A DNA stretch of 64,000 bases from Cylicocyclus nassatus (taxonomy: Eukaryota > Nematoda > Chromadorea > Rhabditida > Strongylidae), in the NCBI GenBank assembly GCA_958299035.1, contig CATQJL010000305.1:58606486-58670485 (forward strand), read 5' to 3'. Below, piece by piece: positions 51,263-62,997 of this stretch (positions are counted from its first letter, which is position 1; every line of letters starts with the position of its first letter). Below the pieces are notes generated by a model. The model ran no database searches, was not told the DNA's origin, and saw nothing but the letters and a program-made list of their open reading frames with translations. A program made the position numbers and the translations under genes.

Positions 51263-51880
51263 CTAATGTCCACGAAGATTTTTGATGTTTGGCATGAACG
51301 TCGCATAGTACGTAATCATGCCAAGAAAGGCTCGTAACTGTCCTGCATTTTTCGGCTCGTCCATGTTTTTTATAGCTTCGATCTTTTCCGGGTTTGGTCT
51401 CCTGCCATTTCTATCGACGATAAAGCCAAGATAATGTATCTCTGGCTTTCCGAAAGCACATTTCTCCAGCCGAATCTTGAATCCATACTCTGAGATTCTT
51501 GCGAACAACGCTAGGAGATTCTCCATGTGCTCTTCTTCAGTCTTTCCACAAACCAGAATATCGTCCAAGTAGCTTGCCACATCTCGTAAACCAGTTATCA
51601 TCTTGTTCATAATCTGTTGGAATATTCCGGGTGCAGTCTTAATTCCAAATGGCAAGCGATTGTATTGGTACAGTCCTCTGTGTGTGTTTATCACGACTAA
51701 TTTCTTCGCTCTTTCGGATAGTTCTATTTGTAGATATGCATCTGAAAGATCAATCTGCGAGAATACTGTTCCTCCATTAAGAGATGCGAGGATGTCTTCT
51801 GGTAGCGGCAAAGGGTAATCGTATGACTCAAGTGCTCTGTTGAGTCCAGTTGAGAAGTCTGCACATATCCTCAACTTTCC
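51263..51880 (-). pseudogene. Reverse transcriptase region of the LTR element
   Basis: The open part of about 203 codons has RICADFSTGLN, FSQIDLSDAYLQIEL, LPFGIKTAPGIFQQIM and the catalytic YLDDILV, then FLGMITYYATFMPN, in Ty3/gypsy order. The N-terminal RT segment (RPVP, EAVEKGLDRLLEMKV) continues upstream to about 52080 in other frames because of indels and stops. Confidence 0.92.
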
Positions 51881-52130
51881 ATTTGCCTTTCTTACACATA
51901 CTATCGGAGCTGCCCATACTATGCGTTATTGGCGTTCACTTTCATTTCCAAAAGTCTGTCCAGTCCCTTCTCGACAGCTTCAAGGGCAGAATGGGGGGAC
52001 AGGTCTGTAAGTCTTAAACACTGGATGTAAACTTCCACCGACCTGCATGTCTGCTTTCTCCTTGGTGCATAATCCTAGACCATCTTTGCATACTTCTGGA
52101 TAAGCATTTTTCAACTTGTGTGCGATAATA

Positions 52131-52470
52131 TCATCTTGGTCGGCCTTCATTTTCGATCATCCTTTCCAAGTGATAGGTCATCTCTTCATTCTTCAGTATC
52201 CAGTCGATACCTAACAAAGTGTGAGGAGTAAAATACGCGTAGCCTTCACTCTTGGATCCTTTCAGCTCGAAGTTGCACCACAGTTTGCCATATATCTTCA
52301 TAGAGTTTCCGCTGGCGTCCTTGACAGAAGCATTCGTCTTTTCAAGGTTTGGAGCGCCCATTTTCCTCCAGAATAACTCGTTCAACAGCGTGATATCCGA
52401 TCCTGTATCAAGCAAAAACTTTACTGACTGACCATCTACTTTCGTTTCCAGATATACTCATGGAGAGTTG
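52131..52470 (-). pseudogene. Aspartic protease region of the LTR element
   Basis: LLDTGSDITLLN supplies the D-T/S-G catalytic triad, and LLGIDWIL is the second conserved block near the C-terminal side. The upstream frame (VDGQSVKF) continues from gag-side sequence. It reads as open over this interval but ends at a stop before the RT. Confidence 0.88.
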
Positions 52471-52491
52471 ACATCCATCGTGCGATCTTCA

Positions 52492-53650
52492 CTACATTCT
52501 GAACGTGGATGAGTTGCAATTCTCGTTTTCTTTCTTTCTTCGCTTCATTTTGACGTTGTTGCTTCCACCATTTCTTGCATTGGTACTTGGTTGGTCAGCT
52601 AGTTTTCTTCTGTTAAGTTCGCAGAACTTTTCTTTATGCCCTGTTGTCTTGCACTTCTTACAGAACCACGACTTTGCTTTGCAGTCCTTGAACAAGTGCT
52701 GCCCAAAACAATTCCAGCATTCCAACATCCTGCGTTCTTCCTTGATTGCTTTTACCACTCTCGTGTTATTTCCAGCTATAGTCTCGCTATCCTTCTTCAA
52801 GCTAAGAAAATTTTCGCATTCTGAGTAGAGTTCTTGTAGGGTCATCTTGCGTTCGGCTTTGTACTCCTTGTCCAGCCCTGCAATAAGTCTTTGCCTTATT
52901 TCAGCTTCCTTTGGACTCTTCAGTCCGAAAATCCATAGTAGACACTTAATTCCGTCGCTATCCAGGTCATGGATCTTCGCTTTTTCACAGAGTTCGTTAA
53001 CTCTTTCAGTATACAGGAGGTAACCTTCGAACTCTTTCTTCTCCAGCTTTAGACACTGATACCTTAGTGTAAACGGCGATGTCTTCATGTCGAAAAGTTG
53101 CTTTAGGATTGAAACTGTCTCTTCGAATCCTATAGCGGTTACTCGTCTTGGTAGTACGTGTCTCTGATTTTTTTCGAAGGTCTCCTCTGTCCAGCTTTTC
53201 ACAAAGAAGTTGCACTCTAGCACTTTCTGTAAGCGGCTTGGCATCTTCGATGAACACGTCCTTGTAGCGTGCGTACCATTGGCTGAAGCTAAGGTTGGCT
53301 TCGGGATCGAAAGTAAATTTTTCGATCCTATTGCTCAGAGCGCACATAAGATTTGGCGCATCTGCTGCGGTACTGCTCTGCCCAGTACCTGCGCCTTGGC
53401 CATGAGCGATGGCTTCAAGAATGGCTTTCATCTGTTCTTGGTGCAGACGCATCTGCTCCTGCATGACTTGCAGCACGCTCTCCAATGGAGAGACATGCGG
53501 TTTGCCCTCCATGGGCCTGTCGTCCATTGAACTGCTGCCCTCCATCAGTCTGTCGTCCGTCATTCCGCCGTCCATCGCTCTGCCGTCCATTGTTTTGCCG
53601 TCCGTTGAAGTAGTCTTCGTCTTCTTTTTTCTCGAGTCTCCGCTGCTCAT
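52492..53650 (-). pseudogene. Gag region of the LTR element (one frameshift)
   Basis: It starts MSSGDSRKKK at 53650 with a repetitive MDGR/MEG/MDD segment, then the capsid-like FSQWYARYKDVF. At a run of seven T (A on the minus strand; 53168-53174) the frame shifts and continues through LKQLFDMKTS. Two zinc knuckles follow: CWNCFGQHLFKDC and CKKCKTTGHKEKFC. A basic tail ends near 52495. Apart from the homopolymer indel the gag is intact. Confidence 0.88.
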
Positions 53651-53732
53651 CCTGATCGCCAGTTTGTTGTGTTCGTGAACAGCTTCAGCGGAGACTCTTT
53701 ATCTGCCTTCCAGCGACAAGCAGTAAAAAACT

Positions 53733-53857
53733 CGTCTCTACGAACCAGGCTGCTATTTATAGCCTACTTATTTACATAAACAGATCATAATGGAAAACAT
53801 CAGATTATTCTATCGACTCATTTCTACTTAGCAGCCTTCACTAATACAGTCACAACA
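53733..53857 (-). repeat. 5' LTR, 125 bp
   Basis: On the minus strand it runs TGTTGTGACTG to GTAGAGACG and contains CTATAAATAGC, a good TATA-box candidate. It matches the 3' LTR at 124 of 125 positions by eye. Confidence 0.88.
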
Positions 53858-54314
53858 CCTTCCTTCGGTGCTGTCTTTCGGTTTTTTAGCGTCCTACCAA
53901 GTTTATCTTTTGAACAATTGCTCTATGTTCTTCGTAAACCCTGTCTTGTGCCTGCTATTTAGTATCCAGGGCCCGGCACGAATAGGTTTCTAGGGTTTTT
54001 GAAAACGAACTCTCCCGTTACTTTCGAAAATTTTACGAAGTCTTCTTTGATCTAACTACTTAGTAGAAGATGAAAACAAGAAAGATTTACTAATCTGTAA
54101 GAAAAAACGTGAGATAAGAGTGCAAATCCAAATTGGAGCTGAATACTACGCATGCATAAGAGTTTAGCATTGGAGCGCGATTTTTAACAAAGCAAATAAT
54201 GAAGAAAGGCAAAAGGCAAAGAAAAGGCAACGTTATGAAAATGTCTTCATGCTCAGGGTAGATTTTGACCGGGGATTCCGTCCATGGTAGAAAAATCCGA
54301 AACTTATGTGAATT

Positions 54315-54815
54315 GATGTAAATATATGCTCCAGACGATCTCAGATCTCTGGTGACTATCTGGAGACGGACTAATTTTGGAAAAGGTAATACTTCACATA
54401 AGTTTTTGAATCATTTTGCATAATTCTTTTGCAAATAACTTTTATGTATACAGTCCGATTTTGGTGTCTTATGCTTCTGTGCGCGCTGTAAACAAGCAAT
54501 CTATTTATTTTAATCTTGCTTTTAAATCGCGCGCACTTTCGCTACACAGAGCACGCACAGATTATTACACGACAGAGCATGTCAGTCGTGTGATTAGCTA
54601 TCGGAGAAGTTTGTGTTTGACTAAATGGCGCTCATTTTTGGTGCTCGGCCCCGACTCATCAAAAACGATATCTCCCTTGCTTCTTGCTCCAAAAACGAAG
54701 TCCAGTCTGATTCCACAGACGATCTGTGCCGGACTCTGTTAGTATCTATTTATAGTTCGCTTCTTCCTCGCAAGGTTCCAATCTCCTGTAGAGCTCTTCT
54801 AACAAGGAAAGGAAG
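54315..54815 (+). repeat. Dispersed repeat, inverted copy of 35575-36060
   Basis: It shares TATGCTCCAGA, CTGGAGACGGACTAA, ACTAAATGGCGCT, GGCCCC and AAAAACGATATC with the minus strand of 35575-36060. The terminal TTAGTCCGTCTCCAGA motif suggests a transposon end. Confidence 0.55.
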
Positions 54816-55179
54816 GTTGGTAGAAGTAGATTTTTAAGATGAGATGTAGATTGTCTTATAGAGCTTGAAACGCTGATTCAAAATCTGCCTTCGCTATCTG
54901 TGCGGTTTCTCAACGAGGAGCTGTGAAAGTTCGTACGAGTAAAAATTTAAATGCAAGATTAGTGTAAAATCAGTCGTAACCTCTTCCAACGTTAAAATGA
55001 GGCAGCAACGAGTTGATACATTTGATTCAAGGATATTTATTGCACCGAGTGATCAAATATCAATGAGGTCCTAGAAAAAATGTTACAACTAATTTTACAC
55101 TAGCTTGCATTCAATCTTATACTCACAAAAACCTTCATAACTCCCCGCCCAGAAGCCCGCAGCGGATAGCAAAAGTATT

Positions 55180-55761
55180 TTAACACGTGACGATTTGGAC
55201 GAATTTCCCACTAACGTCCTTCGCATTTGGCCCATGCATACGCGCGTATGCATGAAAACATCACGTAGGAGTCTTTTTAACGCTTATTCATAAAACATGC
55301 CAACTATGTTTAGAGGAACATGTGAATCACAGAGTCTTACTACGACCTACACAAATCATTTTTGCCTTAATTTTCCCTCCAATAAACCATGCAATGGCTA
55401 TACCTGAGCAATCCTTTTTCGAGAAAAACGTTGTGATATCAGGTTTTTTGCCTGATTCGTCCTTGTTTGCTTTCAAAGCTACAGATAGTTTTCACCTTCT
55501 CGAAAAAATGTAATTGACAAGTATTCACCACATCAAAAACGGACATACTACCAACTTTGCGGCCAAAACTCTGAACAAATGCCGCAATGCCCTATGTTCT
55601 GTATGACAATCAGGCCTCCAAGTGTTACTGCATAAAAGTTACCTTAAAAGTTTCGTTCGTTTACACCCAAAAAACTAGCGTGCATATGCGCGGATGCACA
55701 AAAATGCTAAATGGGAGTTAGGACGTGGATACGTGCGTATGCACAAGGTCGAACGTGTTAG
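55180..55761. mobile_element. Decayed piggyBac-like element
   Basis: It starts TTAACACGTGACGA and ends TCGAACGTGTTAG, so one TTAA is mutated. The interior shares TGCCGCAATGCC, TGTATGACAATCAGGCC, TACTGCATAAAAGTTACC and the TACGCGCGTATGCA palindrome with 26265-26514. Confidence 0.6.
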
Positions 55762-56332
55762 TCAGCGCTTCAAGCTCTAGAAAATAGTGTACATCTCACC
55801 TCAAAAGGCCACTTCGACCAACCTTCCTTTATTGTAAATACATCTGGCTTAAAGAAAATTGAACAACATCTGATGCCTTACTCGCTTTACAGAAGCATTC
55901 AAAGAGTGCTTAAATCGATGTCTGACGCATGAGCAGCACCGCAGGACTTCTTTTCTGTTACCTATCTTTAGCTCATAGAGCAACCGCTCGTGCACGCTAC
56001 GTCAGCTATGTTGGTTTATGGATCCGAGACAGCTATGTCAACGCCATATTGCGAATGACACTGTTACATAAAAGATAACATATTCAATGTTTCATGAGCA
56101 TAGAAGTTACATCGACTCGTCGTGTGTTTAGGATTCCAACCCACAAGAACAAAAGTGAGTGCCCACATTGCTTGTGGCTAAATAGAGAGTCTGCTTCGGT
56201 TTGTTACCTCTGATAAAGTAACCCGTCTCCTTCAGCTTGCTAAGGAAGTAATCTTCGCTCAGCATTTGCATTCGGCGGCCTCGAATGGGTTGCTTTTAAA
56301 GAACCCTTAGCTTTTATTCGGATTACTTTAGC

Positions 56333-56599
56333 ATGTCTGAACGGATTGATGCGAATCCTTCGGAAGGGGAACCTGAGTGGGCATGTAAGTGGGACTTTTG
56401 CTGCAGATATTAGCTTGGGTGAAGTAGGGCACTATTGGACTAGCTGTGCTTATCTCTTCTACAAGCTCTTAAATAGATTTCCATGTGCGCGAAAAGTTCC
56501 GCATGCATCGTTGTACCCCTAAAAAAAGACTAGACGATTTATTGCTTGGGCGACATTGCTGCGGTTACCACATCAAGAATGGTGCTGTTTTTGATGAAA
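56333..56599 (+). CDS. Two-exon unknown gene candidate, 3' end open
   Basis: Exon 1 (56333-56384) starts ATG and reads MSERIDANPSEGEPEWA up to a strong GTAAGT donor in phase 1. After a 92 bp intron ending AAATAG, exon 2 (56477-56599) joins in phase and reads FHVREKFRMHRCTPKK, then a Cys/His-containing stretch (GRHCCGYHIKNG), to a GTAGT donor in phase 1. A possible continuation begins at 56694 after TTTTAG (KYSFLKKRSPSECF). I do not recognise the protein. The phase agreement and coding-like composition support it, but no homology does. Confidence 0.35.
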
Positions 56600-57570
56600 G
56601 TAGTAAAATACGCTAAGAGACCGTGGGAATTGCTCGAATGCTTTGGGTTGATCATATGTGTTTTTGCGGTTTTAGTAAAATATAGCTTTTTAAAGAAACG
56701 ATCTCCGTCTGAATGTTTTGCCTTAATACATAAGCAGCTAGTCCCTTTCCGAAAAACATTTCATTTAACCAAGGGACTTCTTGTTGCGTGTTTTCACCAG
56801 ATATTTCATGATAATGATTATTTAAAGGAAAATAGCCAGATTTTGCGAAAAAGATCCACAACTTCATGGTATGCAAAACTACCCAAAATTTTTGAGTAGA
56901 ATATTGCGTAAATAGTGTGGGAGAAACTTCTCTATTCGCTATCACTTTCTTGTTCAATATCAATCAGTACTTTTCATTTTCTCAGCAAAAATGAAAAAAG
57001 TAAAAAACCAACTGCTGATAAAGAAGCCATAAGATTGCTCGATACCTTTTATCGTGACCGTTTGCATATTTTATATGGAATTTGTTTCCGGTAGGCAGCT
57101 ATAGAGTTGACCAAATGCCTCCACGATGTCATCATGGAAGGTAATCTATTATAGCTTTCAACCGAAAGTTGGATTTGACTCAGCAAAAAGCAGCAATCCT
57201 CGAACTCTGTATAGGCAAACGCTGCTCTATATTGCAGTTTTTGAGAAAGAGGAAGAAAAGTAAACTTGACAAGTCGCTTACGAATTCATGAGCGATAAAA
57301 GTGATGTATGAAGACATCAACCAACTGTTGTTCACGCGTTTTTTATAAGTCACTTTTCTGGTGTGACAGACATCATAAAACAATAAGCTTAACCAAGCTC
57401 CATTAGAAACTTCCAAACGTGATTTGAACTGAAATCCACATATTGGAACAGTCGAGAGCTGCGTTCGGCATTGTAGATTTCCGTCTGGATCGAGTGGAAT
57501 TTATAAGTGCATGATTTCTACAAAGTTCTCTCAACCGACGCTCCTCAACCGTGAGAATTCCTGAAATTAT

Positions 57571-58880
57571 AGCCCGTAGTAAACTCCCCATCAGTGCAAC
57601 TTGACTGGTGCGGGCTACGGTAAACGTATAACGCCTCAGTCCAGTGAGCGATTGATCTGGATGCGGACCGCTTTCTAATCATGATAATCATACGTGTTCT
57701 TGAAAAAGAAACCAATTGAGCCGATTTGGTCCGCAGGTAAGCGGCTGTAGTTGAAAGGGCATGGCCATAGTTCAACACCGGCAGCGCCACATCTTTGCTG
57801 TATCGCCTGACGTTGATAGCGATCATTATCGCAAAATTGATGATGTACCAAGGATTTCGGTTAGCCATGTATGGATAGAACAAAAACACTTTTTTAACGA
57901 AAATTTCATGCAAAAACGAAATGGGTGCAAAATGAACTCGATGAATTGAATCAGTAAATTCTTGTTTTGAGCAGCTTTTCGAGAGAAGGTCAGCAAACTT
58001 TACAAAAAAGGAAACAATCTGTTTTTCGACTCTAAAATCAGCTGTTTTTCAATTCTATCCTTTTCGGGCCGCGGTATTGTGCAGTTTTGTGCCAATTTTG
58101 TCCGCAGTGTTAGGCAAACTGATGTGTCGTAAGTTACTCAGGAGCAACTTATGGGAATGTTTTCTGCGTCTCGTCTTTTCCACATCGTTTTAGTCTAACA
58201 TCAGTTCACGTCGTAACTGATCGTTTACTGATGCAAGTGGATCAGTTAACCGGGTGGCGGTCAAGATGAACGATAGCATGTACCAGCCGCCAGCTGGGTA
58301 CCGTATGATGATCGCTGATCGCTCCGCCCCCTTGTTAATTAGCCTAAGAATGCGTTGCAGCTATTGGAAAACTCTCTAATACTTCGTTCATGCTTCCTCA
58401 GTTGGTTGCAATTTGGATAACAGTAGATTTCAAATTTTCAGTTAACTTGCAAATCATTCATAGGTAAATCAGCAAAACTCTCGAATTTCACGACCAACAC
58501 ATCAGCTGTTCATTGATTGCAAAAAAAGGAAACAAAAAATCAAAACAAGATTCTGTAAATAGTCAAGCTTCACCCCAGCTTGCAACGAGCTTATCTCACT
58601 ATCAAAATTTATTTTTACTTGACGGCATTGTCCGAGAAACTCGTCCGCCGCAGTAGGGCGGAGCTTTGAGCGAACACGTTATTGCCAGTTCATGACCCCG
58701 CGCGCCACTGGTACCAGCTATCGTTTACCTTGACATATACCAGGTGGACGGTTGGCCAACTGTAAGTTCACTTGACATGCTTAGGGAATAGAAAAATGGG
58801 CGGTCATAACTTCACCTAACATAAGTTTGACTAATGGTTAAATTCAGTTCACCTGAACTGATCGAGCTTTACTACGGGCC
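57571..58880. mobile_element. Second GGCCCGTAGT-family element
   Basis: AGCCCGTAGTAAACTCCCCA at the left and CTTTACTACGGGCC at the right are inverted. It shares TGTGCAGTTTTG and CGTAAGTTACTC with 38404-39255 but is longer (1.3 kb). It ends near 58880, next to GATCGAGC. No transposase seen. Confidence 0.6.
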
Positions 58881-59949
58881 AATCTATAGTGCCCCGAGTA
58901 CCACCTCAGTGCAACCTAAGCCCAAACAATTTGTGACTTCTGTTACTGAACCGCTTAGCAGACCTGGAGGGCATTCAAGTCAGCGCCTCAATGTGTAGCC
59001 AGTCATCATATAGCCCTTTTCATATTGCACAAGGCAAGCACTACCTCGCGAATTCCTCAATTTGATTGCTTTTTTCCAGATGAAACATTGATAGACAAGT
59101 CCACGATTTGTTCGCTTAGAAAAGCTCTTACTGGTGAATTACTTGTATAGTATACGTTTAAGTATAAGTTTACTGTAACTCGCGATGAGTTCAGAGGGGG
59201 GCATCTTCCTTATGCATTCCATGACACCGGGAAAGAACAAATGTTTTTTTAGAGAATGTTTTCGAGTCTCCTAGATTAGGGTCGTGCATCAACACTTTCG
59301 CTGGGAAAGGGAACGCACTTGAAGAAGGGTTGATATTCTGAAGCTCTGAACATTTGATTTTTTGCTGTCTATTTATCTGCGAGTTTTTCTATTACACTTT
59401 GTTATAATCATATTGAACAGGAGCGCGAAGTTGTAAAAGCTGTTCTAGGTTTTTGTATGATCCGACCGCATCTCTTCAAAACCTTTTTTACGAAAATTAA
59501 AAATGCTGCTTTACCACTTCTCGCACTTGCCCAATATGTTCACGTAAATGTAGACCTAACACTTGCAGACAGATGGCGGAAAATCCAGTTGTTTAGAGCT
59601 TCAGAATGTGAAGCTTTCTTCATTAGCTGCGTTCCCCTTTCCAGCAGATATCAATGCTTGCGGCTCTTAGAATTATAATAAGTTACAAGCCCTAATTTTG
59701 AATATCTTAAACATTCTTCACATCGCTACTTTTTGAAAAGATTTGTTAAGGCAGATAAAGTAAATGAAGTGCAAAATCTTGCGACCCCCCCCCCCCCCCC
59801 AAAGGCCATTGCATTTACAAATCGTAATCTATGAGGTAATCAAATAATGCGATATCAACCAGGGTATCAATCAATACTAATAATCTTCGGCTATTTAATA
59901 TTTGTTTTTTCTTTCCAATTTGTGAAAGCCTCGCGTATAGTTTTAATTC
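58881..59949. other. Spacer with foldback-related sequence
   Basis: Bases 59395-59650 resemble the arms of 36446-37150. A run of about 15 C lies at 59786-59800. Nothing coding is supported. Confidence 0.45.
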
Positions 59950-61173
59950 GTTTCAATTCATCATGCAAATTCTCCCGACGTAAACGTTTACGGAAGAACT
60001 CGTGAAGCTTGAAAACGGCCGTTAGAGAGGTTTAAGAAAGCATTGTTTTGCAATTGTTCGCTCCATCTCCTGCAATCAAACCACAGCGAACTTTTTGGTA
60101 TCAGCCAAATCTGGATTTAGTGAGAACGAGTAGTTCGAACTTTGGCAATTATCTGGGCGACATACAAAAAGAATTTGCTTGGAAGCATGGCATGCTGCTA
60201 AAGGAAGAAAAGAGCTGCGTCGGATTCCGTTTGTATGTACGTATTTTTTTATATTTCATGAAAAATCGAAGAGGCACAATTTTTCGGAGCGATCTAATAT
60301 TCACAGAATGCTTCATATCAAAAACTATCCGAAAACTCGGCTTGTTTCACATACCAGATCAGTTATTAATATTTAATATCAAATTTGGAGCACAGTAGGT
60401 CTTGAGGAAGAAAATACATTCAGCTATTGAAGCGATTTGATAAGATGGAGTTGCTTTTGCACGTTATGAACGGTAACAAATTGTAACGACATTTTGATTT
60501 TACATTTACATCTGCGCTAGACCCAAGGCATGCCTCACGCGATTTTAGTCGCCACGCGATCTGGCAATTTGCCAGATGTCTTCAAATTCAATACTAGTAG
60601 ACCCATGGCATAGCATGTATTTTTGTAAATTGATAAAATGCCCTATCTTTTGTACATTCAGGACCTCTTTCGATGAGTTAGGGCTAGTTGGATATTGCCA
60701 AATCGGGTCGCGACTGAAATTACATGAGATATGTTTTGGGCCTCATAGTAACATTTGGAAAAATCCCCTTCACTCTATTTGATTTGAGATATTATTCAAA
60801 ATGATACTGATCTTTACCTGTAACTACTAATCCTCTCCGCTATTTCAGGGTAATTTCAGACCATTTCGAATTGAAAGGATTTCGACATGAACACCATAGA
60901 AATTTGATGAATGAGTAGATGTTATCGCATATTCTGCAATTACAATGACAAGAAGAGACCGAGAGTTGAAAAGCGTTTTCACTTGTAAAACTTCTCTACA
61001 ATCTGTGTCGAAATCACGTTTCTGCATTTTGCGATCCTATGCTCTCAAAATTTAGTCATCTAGATCACATACCTTCAGAATTCAAAGTCGTCATCTCAAC
61101 TGCTAGAGTCATAATTTACCAATCAAAATCCGATAAAATGTACAGCATGGATGTATGAACTCAGACAAATCAC
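59950..61173. other. Duplicated upstream region of NHR copy C, left part
   Basis: It corresponds to 18090-19130 before copy B. A frame of 116 codons (60048-60398) includes ECFISKTIRKLGLF, conserved with the left copy (see 18090-19808). Between 60500 and 60800 there is extra sequence, including a CAAGGCATGCCTCACGCG repeat fragment. I see no recognised product. Confidence 0.55.
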
Positions 61174-62997
61174 GGGAACTTTCCGAGGGCAAGCTAAATT
61201 TGCGAAACTTCCCGAGGGCTTGATTTTGTACTGAGCTGAAAGAAGGCTGAAAGAAATGGGAACCTCCCGAGAACAATGACGTCAACAGCAATGAAGTTGG
61301 GAACTTCCGAGGAAATCCTGATTGGTACTTCCCGAGCACTTAGATATGAGGGAACTTCCCCAGGACTTTGAAGCTGGGAAGGTTGGAAATAAGTGAAGTA
61401 GGAAGCAAGGAAGACTTCGGAATAATTTATTATCAAAGAACTGAGTGAAGGGACTTCTTAACCTTACCATTTAAAAATTACACCATTTAAGCATTAATAA
61501 AACGAAGAATTTGTCAAAAATAGGCAGTTTTGGTCTACCGTGGGCGTCATGACCTATCGATTTCGTCGATATCGATTGGGCGTGCCATTCTACTTTCATT
61601 TTTGCACCTGACGCCTCTACCTCATCTTTTCCAGTGGAACTTCTATATTGATTACTTAGCAACAACCAACCTCAAAAAAAACGTTTCCATATCTAAACTG
61701 CATATAGCAAAAGATAATCCAGTTGTCAGATGCTCTCCTCATTCTATCAAACCTCTCTCAGTACGTAGACATACATCACATGTCCTAAAGAAAGTCAGAA
61801 CTCAAAGTTCTGACTTTAATTTTAATTTTATAGTCGGAACTTCACATCATGGTTAAGCGAAATGTTCCCTTCGTGTCTGCTAGTTCTTACATTTAGTCAC
61901 ATTTTGAAAAGTCTCCTTGGATGTATAAACACCATCGCAAAAAAGATCTGGCTATCCTTTCTAGAGCACTTGTAATTCACCTTGTAATTAATTTTATCCT
62001 GACGTAAACAGGGAATGACTGTTTCGAAGAGACTAGAGTACGTCTGGAATGGTGAATTGACCGACCTGATTCTTGTGTTTTTAAATGTCCATTTTGTTAG
62101 TCATGCTCTTCGAGATGTTGTTTGCTCTCTTTTCAGCTTTTGGTTATCGTTAGGCGGAAGTGACGACGAGCGCGACAAAAAATTCAACAGCTTTCCTGAG
62201 AAGAAGTTATACTGGAGTAGTCAAATTGGAATCTGCACCTCCGAAGCGCTGTAAGCTTTTCTACGGTCTTGACTGTTTTCTCTACTAAAGCTGAATTTTG
62301 CAGCGAAGGCATAAGATACTATCGTCTTCATGAAGGAAAACTGATTCCTGCAAAGGTATAGACTTAGATTTTTAAACCACAAATTTATTTTTTCTTTTAG
62401 AAGTCCAACTCCGTGCAGAAGGGATTCGGAAGAGAAGGTCAAGCGCGAATGTCGAAACACGAATGGAGAAGAATGGCGCTGCACATGAGGGACGTATAGC
62501 AGTCGGCGAGTTTCCTGCCCATCAACAATACTGCTACCATTCCCTCATTTTTAATACGGATATTACATCAGCCTCCACCTATATCTGTTCTTTCCTTTTT
62601 GTTCTTCTGGTTTTCTTCTGTTATGCACCATGTATCAAGCTCACTATCAACGCTCAGTCGTTGCTTCCACGTTCTCAATGATCTGATCTCTGTACCACAT
62701 TTTTGGCAGTCTCTTTTCTATTATCATCGCAATGTTTCTACGCGAATGTATTGCCACGAAAAACAGATAAATAAATAATTCTTTTCAACTCTCGTGAGTG
62801 TAACAATGTGTACGATGGAAGCATCCAAAGAAATGAGCAGGAGATATTCTTACGATGGTACTAGGCGAGTAAAAAAGTTCTGCTAAAGCCAAAACATCGG
62901 AAGTTCCTGAAAGCCTTGAGGGAACTTCCCGAAGACGATAGCGGTATTTCCGCAGGTGATCCTCCGGAGATTCCGCTGAAGCCTTCGGGAAGTTCCC
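61174..62997. mobile_element. 1.8 kb TIR-bounded insertion carrying a spliced gene
   Basis: GGGAACTTTCCGAGGGC at the left and GCCTTCGGGAAGTTCCC at the right are inverted repeats (one mismatch plus one transition). The motif AACTTCCCGAG recurs several times near both ends (61174-61380 and 62900-62997). The paralogous region before NHR copy B runs straight across this point (19135-19150), so this is an insertion. No target duplication was identified. Inside is a multi-exon plus-strand gene (61635-62499). Confidence 0.6.
61635..62499 (+). CDS. Unrecognised multi-exon gene inside the TIR-bounded insertion (5' end not found)
   Basis: Six exons join in phase: 61635-61760, 61834-61882, 62012-62051, 62137-62250, 62304-62355, 62401-62499. 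They total 480 bp (159 codons plus TAG). Introns are 45-130 bp with canonical GT and TTTTAG/TTTCAG/TTGCAG-type ends. The frame is open upstream of exon 1 back to about 61530 but has no ATG, so the start is missing or in another exon. Landmarks: WNFYIDYLATTN, VRLECFWLSLGGSDDERDK, YWSSQIGICTSEAL, IRYYRLHEGK, SKHEWRRMALHMRDV at the C-terminus. There are no membrane segments or obvious catalytic motif. An AATAAA-like signal lies near 62771. I do not recognise the family. It could be a captured host gene fragment or an unusual transposon-encoded protein. Confidence 0.5.

Larger units (their letters stand above)
48311..53857 (-). mobile_element. Gypsy-like (Ty3-type) LTR retrotransposon, degraded coding region
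   Basis: The element is bounded by 125 bp LTRs; the left one is interrupted by a Helitron. Read on the minus strand the order is 5' LTR, gag with zinc knuckles, aspartic protease, reverse transcriptase, RNase H, integrase, a purine-rich tract (ACTGGGGGAGG) and 3' LTR. That order and the RT and integrase motifs fit Ty3/gypsy. LTRs begin TGTTGTGAC but end ACG rather than CA. I found no target duplication. The coding region carries several frameshifts and a nonsense codon, so this copy looks dead. Confidence 0.9.
53858..56332. other. Repeat-rich spacer right of the LTR element
   Basis: It holds the repeat at 54315-54815 and the piggyBac-like relic at 55180-55761. The rest shows no gene that I can support. 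Confidence 0.45.
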
